Below are positions 47,501 to 59,253 of a stretch of 64,000 nucleotides of DNA, piece after piece. The notes beneath the pieces are model-generated. The model did no database searches and was not told where the DNA came from. It worked only from the letters and a program-made list of their open reading frames with translations. Location: assembly GCF_000003195.3 (NCBI RefSeq), contig NC_012878.2:50960129-51024128 (forward strand), in the 5' to 3' direction. How positions within the stretch are numbered: position 1 is the stretch's first letter; every line of letters begins with the position of its first letter. The position numbers and the translations under genes are program-made. Source of the DNA: Sorghum bicolor. Lineage: Eukaryota > Streptophyta > Magnoliopsida > Poales > Poaceae.

Positions 47501-47697
47501 TTCGGCAACGTGCTGAGGCTCTCGAAGGGCTTCTGGAGCTTTCCGCGGATCTGCTGGAGAATCAAAGGCTGGAGGAGCTAGCCATTGTTCTCAAGCCTTT
47601 TGGGAAGAATAAGGTGTCCCCACGAGAAACCGCTATCTGGCTGGCCAGAAGTTTCAAAGGGATGATGAGTGACGAAGCAGGTCGCACGTCGCTATGA
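41574..47697 (+). CDS. NIMA-related protein kinase, NEK5/NEK6-type
   Basis: Fourteen coding exons: 41574-41671, 41747-41813, 41892-41957, 42035-42081, 42175-42220, 42306-42386, 42463-42505, 42617-42666, 44441-44522, 44625-44674, 45074-45147, 45412-45463, 45551-46195 and 46279-47697. They join in frame with GT-AG junctions to 939 aa. The N-terminal kinase domain (about 8-265) has the glycine loop GRGAFG (15-20), Lys37, Glu55, HRDLKCSNIF (131-140), DFG (151-153) and [10 protein letters not shown] in the activation segment. The remaining residues are long, Ser/Pro-rich and basic, with [22 protein letters not shown] stretches typical of microtubule binding. Arabidopsis NEK5/NEK6 are the closest relatives I recognise by domain layout and length; they control cell expansion and cortical microtubules. 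The eighth intron (42667-44440) is enlarged by an antisense gene fragment. No stops are seen. Confidence 0.95.
43357..43905 (-). pseudogene. Broken At4g15545-like coiled-coil gene fragment in a NEK intron
   Basis: Three minus-strand segments match one plant coiled-coil protein family, in order. 43905-43682 reads [20 protein letters not shown] and then [20 protein letters not shown]. 43577-43494 reads [20 protein letters not shown] and DLAK. 43413-43360 reads [17 protein letters not shown]. The order and spacing resemble exons. An in-frame TAG interrupts the first segment (after AVRLR), a frame change precedes it, and the third segment lacks a clear acceptor. The family is known from Arabidopsis as uncharacterized protein At4g15545; its function is not established. 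It is probably a captured or duplicated fragment that was inserted antisense and decayed. Confidence 0.75.
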
Positions 47698-47971
47698 GCG
47701 CAATTTTGTGTGTGTTTGTTTGGTTGGTTTCACTTGTGCTCGGAGAGTCGGAGTAAATCGGTGCCGCTTGATTTGGTAATAGCAGTGCTCTGAGTTACTC
47801 AAAGTTGATTGCATTGACAACAGCTCGTGGAGTTGCGTGTTCTTTCCTTTTTTATTTTATATTTTTGAGAAGACAGCTTGTGGTCTCTCTTGCCACCTTT
47901 TCCCTTTTCTGATTGCTCCATTCTTTTTGGCGTATGTTGTACATAGCCAAGAACTTAGAACTGTAAACAGC

Positions 47972-47977
47972 AATAAA
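47972..47977 (+). terminator. Poly-A signal of the NEK gene
   Basis: AATAAA, 275 bp after the stop codon at 47697. Confidence 0.6.
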
Positions 47978-48009
47978 GCTTGCCTCCAGTGTGATTCGAA
48001 AAAAGAAAA

Positions 48010-49600
48010 TACTATTAAGCTGAATGAACCTTGAATTCTTCTGATAAATGCCCTCTGCTTGCCAACTACTATGTTCGACCTTCTAGCAGAGGTTAGTTAT
48101 CATCTAGCATTCTAGCAAGCTATTCGAGTCGTTCTGTAAACGGAAGGCAGAATGCAAACCTCATCGATCTGACATGGTTATTTTTTGTGCTCATCCTCTT
48201 TGATGTTCAACGCTGAAGTTGCAGTGCTTGACAGGATTTAAAACTATATAGTTGATTTTTTTATTTAAATTCATTTAATAGCCAAAATGTTCAATGCAAG
48301 ATTTTTGATATGTATAGAAAAGATAGAATGAATTCTAAATATGTGCATTAGTAGAAAGGTATTATACGTAGGTCGTGGATTTGAGTCCTGAAAGAATCCA
48401 CTCCTCAGCAATCATCCGTCCTACCAACTCTCGTTCTTCTAGTCATTTCTCAATTCTCCAATTCAATCCGTTGCTAACAGTACTTTGGGAGCGTTTCAAA
48501 ATTGCTTCAGAGTTCAGAGCTCGGAGTTCAGAGTTTCAGACCACTCCGGGGCACCAAGACTCACCATGAAAAGACCCAAAGAAATTCAGAGGTTTGATTT
48601 GATCATCTGCACGTCGCAATAAACTTTTCTTTTTTATTTTGTAATATAGATAAGGACAGCAAACGTGATAATCTGCTGCGGCCTTTGCAGCGTGCATGCG
48701 TAAGTACTCTGTAGCTTTTGGTGCATGCCGGCTGGCTGCTTGACACCGGCACTGACGTTACCTGCTCATCACTAAAACGATATGTTTCTCGCTATTAAAT
48801 TTTAACTAGATTTATAAAAAAATAGCAGCATTCGTATCTCAACTCTATTTATTATAAAAATATATTGTACTAAGTATTACATATATATTTAATTTCTGAA
48901 AAGCGAAATATTTTTTTTTGTGACGAGTACTATACACGTCCGCACTATGCACATACTGATACAGTGTCCTTTTCTCCTTAGAATTATTGGCCAGACTGCC
49001 GGCTCTGTACTTTCATCACAGTTCCTCCAGCTGGTAGCCGCTGTGCGCCTGAAGTTTGGTCCAACTCGAGGCAGCCTTTCGTGCTGCTACCCATTTTTAC
49101 CGTGCACTCATTGGCCGGAGAAAGTTACCTCTGAAATTTTATAAGATTTTATCTGGCCGGACAAGCTAGAAGATAATCCGAAGAAAAGAGATAGCTTTCC
49201 CTTAAAAAAAGAAAAGAGATAACTAGAGATGAAAATATATAAGAAGGAAAAGGGCCAAAGTTTAAGCTTACTAGCTCACAAAAAAAATTGTGGGTACTTT
49301 TCAGGGACGTGGCTTCAACTTTGACCTTTGTTGCAGCAAAATGATGATCAGAAGGATAGATTAATTTCAGCCTTCTAATTTCTATAAATTATAGCAATGC
49401 ATGTCTTTGTTTCCCATGGATGTTCATTTAGTTTTTGTATTGATCAATAATATTGAATGTTTCTTAGTTTCCTATTGAGTTGTATTTTGTTGGACCGATG
49501 CTTCTCCAGAGAGGTATGGAGCAAGATTATAGCCTATGCCTTCTATCACACTAGACCATACTTGATGCCTTCAACGAGCGCCTAGATTATAGCGCTATGC
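48010..49600. other. Intergenic, no gene seen
   Basis: AT-rich, with no domain-bearing frame. Confidence 0.4.
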
Positions 49601-49604
49601 CTTA

Positions 49605-49810
49605 GGGCACTCACAATGCAGACTCTATTATAGAGTCTAAAGTTATTTATTATCTCGAACAATGTGAGCTTGGAGTCTAAATAAGACTTGGAGTCTTATT
49701 TTTTCTACCTTTTTCTTCAATAAATATGCTGCCACATCAGCAAAATACCATAAATAATATGTAATTAATTGTCTTGGACTCTGTGATAGAGTCTTGCATT
49801 GGAAGTGCCC
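49605..49810. mobile_element. Tourist-like MITE, TTA TSD
   Basis: GGGCACTCACAATGCAGAC and, inverted, ATTGGAAGTGCCC, each followed inward by TATAGAGTC/GACTCTG pairs. TTA duplicates at 49602-49604 and 49811-49813 indicate PIF/Harbinger insertion. Confidence 0.85.
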
Positions 49811-50429
49811 TTATCAAGGGCCTGCTTAATTAGATCCTGGCTGCTAAAAATTAGCACTATGTTTTGACTTGTAGAGCATTAAACTCCTCTCATCCCCTCT
49901 AACTCTCTTCGTTTGGGATGAAACGGACAAGGCCTAAGCATGGGTCATGGCCCAAGAGAGACACCACCATAAAGTCCATAATGCTAAAGCAGCCTGAGAC
50001 CATAGCGGGGACGAAGAAAAAGTTGAGGAATGGATGGTGTGATGAGGATGGAAGAAAGAAAAATATATGTGCCCGGTATGTATTGCGACTCTAGCAGCTT
50101 GGATTGGGTCTCAACTAAATTATATCTACTCCCTTCTTCCTATGAAAAGTGCACTTTTAACATTAAAAAATAAATGCATATCTAGTTATGAGAGACCATC
50201 TAACTCTAGTAGTCTTTCTCTGCATTCTCTATTCCCAAAGTATAGTTGTTAGAAACCGGTACCCCTAGTTACACGCAATAACTCTAAAAATTACAATTGA
50301 TTGTTGCTCTCTTGTAACCCTATTTGATCCTCTAGGGCCCACTGACTCTTGCATTATATAAGAATTTAGTGTAATAGAACTATTTAGCCTAATCCTCTTG
50401 ACCCACTCCTAATTATTGCTCTTTAAGTT

Positions 50430-50515
50430 TGTTCGCTTGAGCTTATCAATAGTGTTTTTCTCTCACAACAAATCGGCTAATAGTACTTTATGTCATGACT
50501 TAGCCAAACGAACAG
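50430..50515. mobile_element. Short MITE of the AATAAATCAGCC type
   Basis: TGTTCGCTTGAGCTTATCA and, inverted, TGACTTAGCCAAACGAACA ends; the core TTTTTCTCTCACAACAAATC. Confidence 0.7.
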
Positions 50516-50560
50516 AGCGATACAAAGCAAGTAGGATTTGAGTCCCCTACAAGGCCTTCA

Positions 50561-53031
50561 TACACATACATCACTCGCATTAAAAAATTATTTTCAAAAT
50601 ATATTTTAAAAACTATAAAATAATTTGAGCTCTATAGTTTCTCCATCTAATCTATCCATATTTTTTCGCGCACAAATAACAACGAGTATCAGTAAACTTC
50701 ACCTACACGAATATATATCTCATGCCTACATGCAAGGACACGGTGATTAGGCACCGTCCATTTGCATGCATCGTGCATGTAAATTAGGCACCGACCATGC
50801 GCTACAGTAGCATTTTTAATGACACGCAGCTGAGCGCTTTGGCCTATAAAAAGCCAGCCTCGGGTGCTCACTCTCACCACCCGAGAAGCACGTTCACTCA
50901 CTCGCTCACTCACTCTCACTTCGCGTATACCGTATACGGCCATACGCACAAGCCGAGCTCGACTGTCGTCGCAAGACGAGGTGAGCAGCTCATGAGCATC
51001 TCCTTGCTCTTCTCTGTCTTTCTGTAGTATTTTCTTGTATTTTTTCTTGTATTTGTCTGTACCGATTCACTGCCAAGAACTCCATGAATAGAACCATGAC
51101 ATACAGAAGAGCTCTAATGACTCCTGCTAATTTCTCTCTAACCATGCATGCGTGGGCCATAAGCATTAACTCCAAATAGTACATGCATGCATGCAACATG
51201 CACTACCAGCCAAAATTCATCTCGTGAAGCATGTATTTCTTAATCACCGTTAGCCTTTTTCGCATGATTAAATTTCGGCCATTTTACAAATACCATATGC
51301 TAACTCTGATTTCAATAATTCTTTTTTCTAAATTCATCTAAAATCATGATCTATCTCCCATATTAATTTTATGATTTTTAGAGCTTATTTGAATTTATGT
51401 GATTATTTATATGTGCTTGTTGTCTGTGTCGGTCTTCGCGTAGTTTAGCTGACGGAGTGAACGAGCCGGAGAACGAGAACGTTGGAGACGAGTACCGCGA
51501 GTTTGACGCCGAGGACCCGGACTGTCAGCAAGAGTTTGCTGAGGACGCCGACGGAGGCAAGTCCAACCGATTCCCTTTGATGCATATTGATCCTATTTTT
51601 AAACACAACCCGTAGAAGCCGTTTTAAATATTGCATGTACGATATATGTACGAAGTATTTTTGCTGCTTAGTTAAAACCTGTTGAATAGCCACCTTGAAT
51701 TGATATTACCCGGTAATTGTCTTGTTCGAACCTAGAAACAAATAATATGCTACGACAGAAATATTATTATTTAGTATGCTTAGGACTTGTTACTCATTCT
51801 GGATACTCATCGCTATATTTTCTCAAATATAATGATTTTAAAAGTAAAAGGTGTGAGTGGTGAAAATATATTGTGGGTATTATGAAAGGGTTAATGAACA
51901 AGTTATAGATGTGATTACTATGGAGATGGGGCGGATGGGATCTCTTTTGGGGATGCCCTGGTGTTGTGGCTTATACCTTGCGGGGTTAAGCGTGAAGATA
52001 TCCGCCTTGTCTCGATTAAGGACTGAGTTGATGATTCATCTTGCCTAACTCATTTATCGTACAACCACTCGCCTTGCATGAGAAAGGCTTAGTCTAAATC
52101 CCTCTAGTTAGTATGGCAATCACCTGGAGGCAGGTGTGCAACGGAACACTAAGTGATGTATGTAAAATTGTGGAAATGTATGAAAAAGCTTTGTGAATTA
52201 TTATGGTATCATGAGATGTGGCCTTAGTGTTCCCGTGGTGAGCGCCATTACTTAGCTATGGAGGGTAATGACTTTGATGGATCTGTGCTTGCACGACGGT
52301 GTAAGTTATGGTATCCTACTTGTGGGAAAAGTGTACAACCTCTGCAGAGTGTAAATCTATCTGGATAGCCGTGTCCGCGGTCTCGGACGGGTTATGGTTT
52401 GGTTTCAACAACTAGATGGGTTGGGATGAGTGAAAACATGAGAGTGAGTGTGATTTTAGAAATAAATGGTTGACTGCCATTGTGTTGTAGGAACAAGGGT
52501 TCAACAACACTTAAAATTGTGATCAAACCCTATTTTCAGAAATACCATCACATATGGAAAAAGAGGTATTTTATAACAGTATTTGTGAACTGAAACCTTG
52601 TATGTATAAAAAGATAGCTTTATGCAAATAAAACTAAGCCTCATCCTTGATTTATCCTTATGCATATATATTGTTATCCCCTTCCGTAGGGTAAGATTGG
52701 ATTTGCTGAGTACTTTGTACTCACCCTTGCTTTATTAAACAGAGAAAGATCCGGACTTCGATCCCGAAGTGGCGTTCGAGTAAGGTCGTGTCTGCACCCA
52801 ACTAAGCCTGTGGCATTGGGACTCGTCAGATGTTCGATGGCGATATCATTTGTTTCTGGGTCCTTTAGACCTATGTTGTATTTTGGTGTCTTATTATTAT
52901 AGCGTGCCTTCCTTGTCCACGCATACCGAGACTACTGCGCTGAAACTTATCTGATGTAATAAATGTGTTACTAGCCTCCTGGGACTAGTATTGTATCACA
53001 TTTGAGTTCCTGGTTTACCAGGGGCGCTTCA
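50561..53031 (+). repeat. 5' LTR
   Basis: Matches 59129-63510 (minus the nested solo LTR). The TATA box CTATAAAAAGCC lies at about 50844. It ends GGGGCGCTTCA just before the PBS. The first 30 or so bases that open the 3' LTR (TGTAACATCCC) are not recognisable here, so its left terminus is decayed or replaced. A 24-bp stretch present in the 3' LTR near 61157 is also missing. Confidence 0.9.
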
Positions 53032-53033
53032 GG

Positions 53034-53046
53034 TGGTATCAGAGCC
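53034..53046 (+). other. Primer-binding site (initiator Met-tRNA)
   Basis: TGGTATCAGAGCC, two bases after the LTR, complementary to the 3' end of plant initiator methionine tRNA. Confidence 0.9.
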
Positions 53047-53181
53047 GTAGTTGGCTGTAGGACGTGACCTTAGGCTTTTCTGGACCAGTATTTTACTAAA
53101 TAAACGTATTTTACAAAAGTTCTTACCCTCTTCCCTCTATTTGAAAGAAAAAAAATATTTACTCTCATCTATGTCTCTCAG

Positions 53182-54096
53182 ATGGCAGAAGGAGTTTGGA
53201 CCAACAGTTACTGTCTAAGTGTAGAAGGCTTTCCCAAGCTTTTGTATGCTATCATGCAAAAACTTGGAATCAAGGATCGTCCAGAATATGAAGATAGAGA
53301 ATATGAAGAGCATGAGACTGAGCGGTGTGAAGTTACCGTCTATATTGGAAAAAGTGAGGACTTCCCTAATATAGCTGAAGCTTGGAGCATGACTGCGACC
53401 GGGTTTCGGTTTGCAGATACATATCAAGCCGTCGCCCGCAAAGCCTTGAGGTACCTATGCCAGATCTACGAGAAGCCCATCACTCGTACACCCATGAGGT
53501 TCTTTCCACCCGACGAAAAAGATCGACCAGTTTGGAGGACCCGCATGGAGCTCTTGCAAGGACGCTACTCACCTGAAGATGACCCAACTGTGGTATTCAT
53601 GACCACATACCTTCTTGCTCTAGATAAGCAATATGATGAGCAGGCCTCAGAGTTAAGGAAGTGCATCCATCGTGCGGAGGAAGCTGAGATCATAGTTAGA
53701 AAGCTCCATGTGCAACTTGCAGAAGCTCAGGCCCAAGCAGCTGCAGCCGAAAGTCGTGAAACTGCCATTGCTGAAGTCTTGAAGGCAGCTGAAGACCGCC
53801 ATGCTCAGGAGTTGAAGGATGCCTACCTTATCACCAGGATCAAAAGAAGGATGTTAGCAGAGGGAGACCAAGAGCCCATAGTCCTAAAAGGTATCCCAAT
53901 CATGTCCCTAAAAACCAAAAGAAAGATGGACATAGAAGGGCCATCAGCTCCCCCACCCACAGAAGCCTCTCATGAAGCTTTAGAGTTGGAGCCCAGTAAG
54001 GAAGAAGGATTTCCCCTCCTCACCCAGCCACCACCAAAAGAAGACGGTGACCCACCTCTTAGTGCAAAGGAAGAACCACAGATGCCAGAAGCATGA
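53182..54096 (+). CDS. Extra ORF upstream of gag (ORF0-like)
   Basis: An uninterrupted 304-aa frame lies between the PBS and gag, in the same orientation. The N-terminal half (MAEGVWTNSYCLSVEGFPKL, then TATGFRFADTYQAVARKALR) looks globular. Residues about 155-215 are Glu/Ala/Gln-rich and probably coiled coil. The C-terminus is Pro/Glu-rich. I recognise no catalytic motif. Some rice gypsy elements with long LTRs (RIRE3 and RIRE8, from memory) are described as having an orf0 in this position, and this may be its relative. It has no stops although the neighbouring gag-pol has five. Function is unknown. Confidence 0.75.
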   Translation: MAEGVWTNSYCLSVEGFPKLLYAIMQKLGIKDRPEYEDREYEEHETERCEVTVYIGKSEDFPNIAEAWSMTATGFRFADTYQAVARKALRYLCQIYEKPITRTPMRFFPPDEKDRPVWRTRMELLQGRYSPEDDPTVVFMTTYLLALDKQYDEQASELRKCIHRAEEAEIIVRKLHVQLAEAQAQAAAAESRETAIAEVLKAAEDRHAQELKDAYLITRIKRRMLAEGDQEPIVLKGIPIMSLKTKRKMDIEGPSAPPPTEASHEALELEPSKEEGFPLLTQPPPKEDGDPPLSAKEEPQMPEA

Positions 54097-54462
54097 TCCA
54101 CCTCAACACCAAGGGAATGAAGCTGTTCTGTCCGAAGAAGTTGAAGAATAGTAGCACCTAGTCCTCCTTATGTCTTGGGGAAGTGAAGTTTACTTCACTT
54201 TTGTTCAACCCCCCAAAGTAGATGAACCGTATTGTAGTACGCTTATTTCCTCCATTACTATGTTGTAAACCGCCCTCTTATTCAAAATATATATTTGTGC
54301 TTGTTGGCTGTGCTAAATAATTGAGTGCTCTATGTTGTTCCCTTATGGGATAGCAAGTCTTAAAACTTGCACCTTTTTTTAAAATATAACGTCTTAACAA
54401 AAAAAACAACATCACTCAATAGATCTAACCCTTATCTAATGCTTTCTCATCTTAACCAATAG

Positions 54463-57400
54463 ATGCCTCCCAAACCAGCTACCTGCTCTCAACCAAGTGG
54501 TCGTGCAGCTAGTAGGCAAAGTCAAAATCCAAATGGAAGTCAAGCCAATGCAAATGTTGATGGTATTCATGAAGATGAAGTGAGTTAGACTAGGAACCAT
54601 AATGAAGGAGATGACTTGCCCCCTCCTCCAGTAATTGACTTAGCACAAGTCATGGCAACTCAGACTCGCCTTCTGGAGACCTTGGCTCAAGGCATGAACC
54701 GCCCCAGGAACAACCATGGAGCCGGAGTCCAAGACAAGATGACTGAGTTCGTGAGGCTTAAGCCGCCCACCTTTACTGGATCTGACAACCCCATGAAAGC
54801 AGATGATTGGCTTAAGGTGATTGAAAGGAAGTTGGACACAATCCACTGCGATGGAAGGGATAGAGTTCTGCTAGCATCTCATTAGCTGACAGGAATTGCC
54901 CTTTCTTGGTGGGAAGCCTATAGTGGAGCTGTGGACAATGCCAACACGATCACATGGGAAGAATTTGTGGACGAATTCCGCCGGTACCACATTCCCGATG
55001 GGATCATAAAGCTGAAGGCTGATGAATTTCGCAACTTGAAGCAAGGAAATAAAACTCTAAGTGAGTACATCTTCTAATTCACTGAATTGTCTCGCTATAC
55101 CCCAGAATTGGTCAACACCGATGCCAAGAAGCAAACAAAGTTCATAGAAGGATTGACCTGTGAGCTCAGAACCCTCATGACCCCACAGATCTATCCAGAC
55201 TTCAACACTTTGATGAACAGGACCATTCTGACAGATGTGGCCAAGACTGAAGAAAGGAAAGAAAACAAGCGCAAGTTTCTAGAGCGCAAGGTTCAAGATG
55301 GTGCTAGATCCCAAAGGCTGAAAACCTTTAGCCAACCAAGCCAGCGGACTCAAGCCCCAATGTAGTTTCGCTCTCCTGCTAGTGTCTCCAATAACCAAAT
55401 GCAATCATCATATCAGCCCAAGACAACCTATCAGAATCAAACTTATGGCAAGACTCAACAAAACAGCACTGGTCAAGTCACAAACAACGTTAGGACTTGC
55501 TTTAATTGCCATGATACTGGACACTACATTGCCAACTGTCCCTACAAGAACAACCCACCAGCAGTATCCACTCAGTCCCACACTGTTAATGGACCAAGAC
55601 CTGCAGTGTCTGGAGTCAACCGTAGTTTCCCTCGCAACAATAGCAACACCAACAATAATAGACAGATGATGAAGCAACCTCAACAATCCTATGGTAGAGC
55701 CCGTGTCAACCATATTCATGCTCAGGATGCTCAGACTGCTTCAGGAGTGGTACTTGGTGAGTTCTTAGTCGATTCAGTACTTGCAACAGTATTATTTGAT
55801 TCTGGAGCATCACATTCATTCATATCATCAAGTTTTATTGAGAAGCATCAAATACCCACAGTACTACTAAAGTTACCCCTAATAACCCGAACACCTGGGT
55901 CTGACATCAAATGTCATCTAGGTTGTTCGAATGTAAGGATCATTCTAAGTGGGGTAGTTTTCTTAGCTGACTTAGTAGTGCTCAAGTCCAAAGGAATAGA
56001 TGTTATCCTTGGAATGGATTGGTTAACCAGACACAATGGAATTATTAGTTGTGCAACCAAGGAAGTATCATTAGTTAACCATGAAGGGATTAAAGTGAAA
56101 TGCCAAACCCGAGGATCTAAAGTTAATCCAATGGTCTTCAACTTGGATGCAAAGACCATAGAGGAAGTACCAATAGTGCAAGAATACCCTGATGTATTCC
56201 CCGAGGAACTACCTGGAATGCCACCAGACAGGGATATAGAGTTCATCATTGATCTTATCCCCGGGACTGCCCCCATAGCCAAGAGACCTTACAGAATGGC
56301 TCCGGCAGAGTTAGCTGAACTGAAAGAGCAGCTAAGAGAATTGCAGCAGAAAGGTTATATTAGACCTAGTTCTTCACCATGGGGAGCCCCAGTCTTGTTT
56401 GTGAAGAAGAAAGATGGAAGTATGAGGATGTGTGTGGATTATAGGTCCCTAAATGAAGTCACCATCAAGAATAAGTATCCCCTACCAAGGATAGATGACC
56501 TTTTTGATCAGCTTAAAGGAGCCAAGTATTTCTCCAAGATTGATTTGAGATCAGGTTATCACCAACTCAAGATCAAGAATAGTGATGTCCCCAAGACAGC
56601 CTTTGTAACCAGATATGGACAATACGAGTTTACAGTGATGTCTTTTGGATTAACCAATGCCCCTGCCTATTTCATGAACCTCATGAATAAGGTATTCATG
56701 GAAGAGTTAGATAAGTTTGTTGTAGTCTTCATTGATGACATACTTATCTACTCTAAGAGTGCTGAGGAACATGGGCAACACTTGAGAGTAGTGTTGGAAA
56801 AGCTAAGAAGACACAAGTTGTATGCTAAATTCAGCAAGTGTGAATTTTGGCTTGAGAAGGTTGCATTTCTAGGTCATATCTTGACAGCTGAAGGAGTTGC
56901 AGTTGACCCTGAGAAAGTCGAAGCTGTCTCCCATTGGGAGCAACCCACCAATGTGAGTGAGGTTAGAAGTTTTCTTGGATTAGCTGGATATTATCGAAGG
57001 TTTATAGAAGGATTTTCCAAGATAGCCAGACCTATGACAGGGCTTCTTAGGAAGGATAAGAAATTCACTTGGACAGAATCATGTGAGAAGAGTTTCCAAG
57101 AGTTGAAGAAGAGACTAACAACAACACCAGTGTTAACCTTGCCAGACATTCACCAAGATTTCATCATATACTGTGATGCCTCAAGACAAGGTTTAGGATG
57201 TGTTCTCATGCAAGGAGGAAAAGTGGTTGCGTATGCATCCCGTCAGCTTAGACCTCATGAGCAAAATTACCCGACCCATGATTTGGAGTTAGCAGCTATA
57301 GTACATGCTCTCAAGATTTGGAGACACTACCTCATTGGAAACAAGTGTGAAATCTACACTGATCACAAGAGTTTGAAGTACATCTTCACACAGTCAGACT

Positions 57401-59136
57401 TGAACCTAAGGCAAAGAAGATGGTTGGAGTTAATCAAGGACTACAACCTTGAGATTCATTACCACCCAGGAAAGGCCAACGTGGTAGCAGATGCCCTAAG
57501 CAGAAGGTCATATGGTCAGCAGTTGGTGCCTAAGAACACTCACCTACAAGAAGAGATAGCACAGTTGAACATGCATATAGTACGTCAACCTCAAAATGGC
57601 AGTCTGATGGTGCAGCCAACTCTTGTGGAAGAAATCAAGCAGACACAACATAAGGATAAGGATCGGATGAAGATTCGTGAGCAAACTGGAGAAAATAAAG
57701 CTCCATACTTTAGAGTGGATAACAAAGGAGTATTGTGGTATAAAAATAGGATTTGTGTGCCCAAGGAGGAAAAGTTTCAAGAATTAATCCTTGATGAAGC
57801 CCATAACTCAGCTTATTCTATCCACCCTGGTGCCACCAAGATGTACATGGACCTAAAAGAAAGATATTGGTGGAATGGCATGAAAGCTGATGTGGCATGA
57901 TTTGTTGTACAATGTGATGTATGCCAAAGGGTTAAAGCAGAGCATCAGAAACCAGTAGGCTTGCTCCAGCCATTGCCTATTCCTGTTTGGAAATGGGATG
58001 AGATAGGCATGGATTTTGTGAATGGATTACCCAAAACTCTGAAAGGAAATGATTCAATATGGGTAATAGTGGACCGCCTTACCAAGGTTGCTCACTTCAT
58101 ACCTGTACGCACCAAATATAGTGGAGACAAGTTAGCCCAGCTATATGTGGATAACATAGTAAAATTGCATGGTGTGCCAAGTAGAATTGTATCTGACCGA
58201 GGTACCCAATTTACCTCTAAGTTCTGGAAAAGTTTGCATGAAGCTATGGGAACCAAGCTAGATTTTAGCTCAGCTTATCATCCTCAAACAGATGGTCAGA
58301 CTGAAAGAACAAATCAGATTATGGAAGATATGCTAAGAGCATGTGTGCTCACATATGGTAAAGATTGGGAGAAAAGCCTAACTTATGCAGAGTTCTCCTA
58401 TAATAACAGTTACCAAGCTAGTTTGGGCATGTCACCTTTTGAGGCCCTATATGGAAGAAGAGGTAGAACCCCACTGATGTGGTCAGAAGTTGGAGAACGA
58501 ACTTTGCTTGGACCAGCTCTTATAAAAGAAGCAGAAGATCGTGTAGCTGAAATCAGAGAAAAATTGAAAGAGGCACAATTACGTCAAAAGAGCTATTCTG
58601 ATAAAAGAAGGCGGGAGTTAAGTTTTGCAGTTGGAGATTTTGTGTATGTCAAAGTCTCTCCTATTCGAGGAACTCGAAGGTTCCAAGTAAGAGGCAAGCT
58701 AGCACCTCGGTATATTGGACCATATCAAGTATTACAGAGGATTGGAGCTGTAGCCTATCGTGTTCGGCTACCTGAAGAAATGTCAGATATACACAATGTG
58801 TTTCATGTCTCCCAATTGGAGAAATGTCTCAGAGTACCAGAGGAACAAATATCGCCAGACACAGTTGATTTACAAGACGACCTAAGATATCAAGAAGTGC
58901 CAATAAAAATCCTAGATACAGTCACCAAGCAAACTCGAACGACAACAGTCCGAATTTATCGTGTTCAGTGGAGTAGACACACTGAAGCGGAAGCAACATG
59001 GGAAAGAGAAGATGCCCTGAGAAAAGAGTTTCCTCATCTATTTAGGACCCAGCCGAATCTCGAGGACGAGATTCCTTTTAAGTGGGGTAGGTTTGTAACA
59101 TCCCAAAAATTCACACTCAAAAATCACTCGCATTAA
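54463..59136 (+). pseudogene. gag-pol of the gypsy element, five in-frame stops
   Basis: One continuous reading phase of 1558 codons runs from ATG 54463 to TAA 59136 without frameshift. It is interrupted by stops at 54586, 54883, 55075, 55363 and 57898. Gag carries a zinc knuckle [14 protein letters not shown] (55498-55539). Next come the protease DSGAS site (55798), reverse transcriptase with FIDDIL (about 56728), RNase H (CDAS, about 57171), an integrase zinc region CDVCQ (57914) and core (GMDF about 58006, SDRGTQF about 58192), the GPY/F module (about 58700) and a chromodomain-like tail (WSRHTEAEATWERED). The product would be a Gag-Pol polyprotein for copying and inserting the element. Four stops fall in gag, so this copy cannot encode it. 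Confidence 0.93.
59080..59093 (+). other. Polypurine tract
   Basis: AAGTGGGGTAGGTT directly precedes the 3' LTR start TGTAACATCCC; it primes plus-strand synthesis. It overlaps the end of pol. Confidence 0.75.
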
Positions 59137-59253
59137 AAAATTATTTTCAAAATATATTTTAAAAACTATAAAATAATTTGAGCTCTATAGTATCTCCATC
59201 TAATCCATCTATATTTTTTCGCGCACAAATAACAGCGAGTACCAGTAAGCTTA

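Noticed and set aside
53034..53046. tRNA-like sequence
   Set aside because: It is the 13-base primer-binding site, not a tRNA gene; no complete tRNA was seen in the window.
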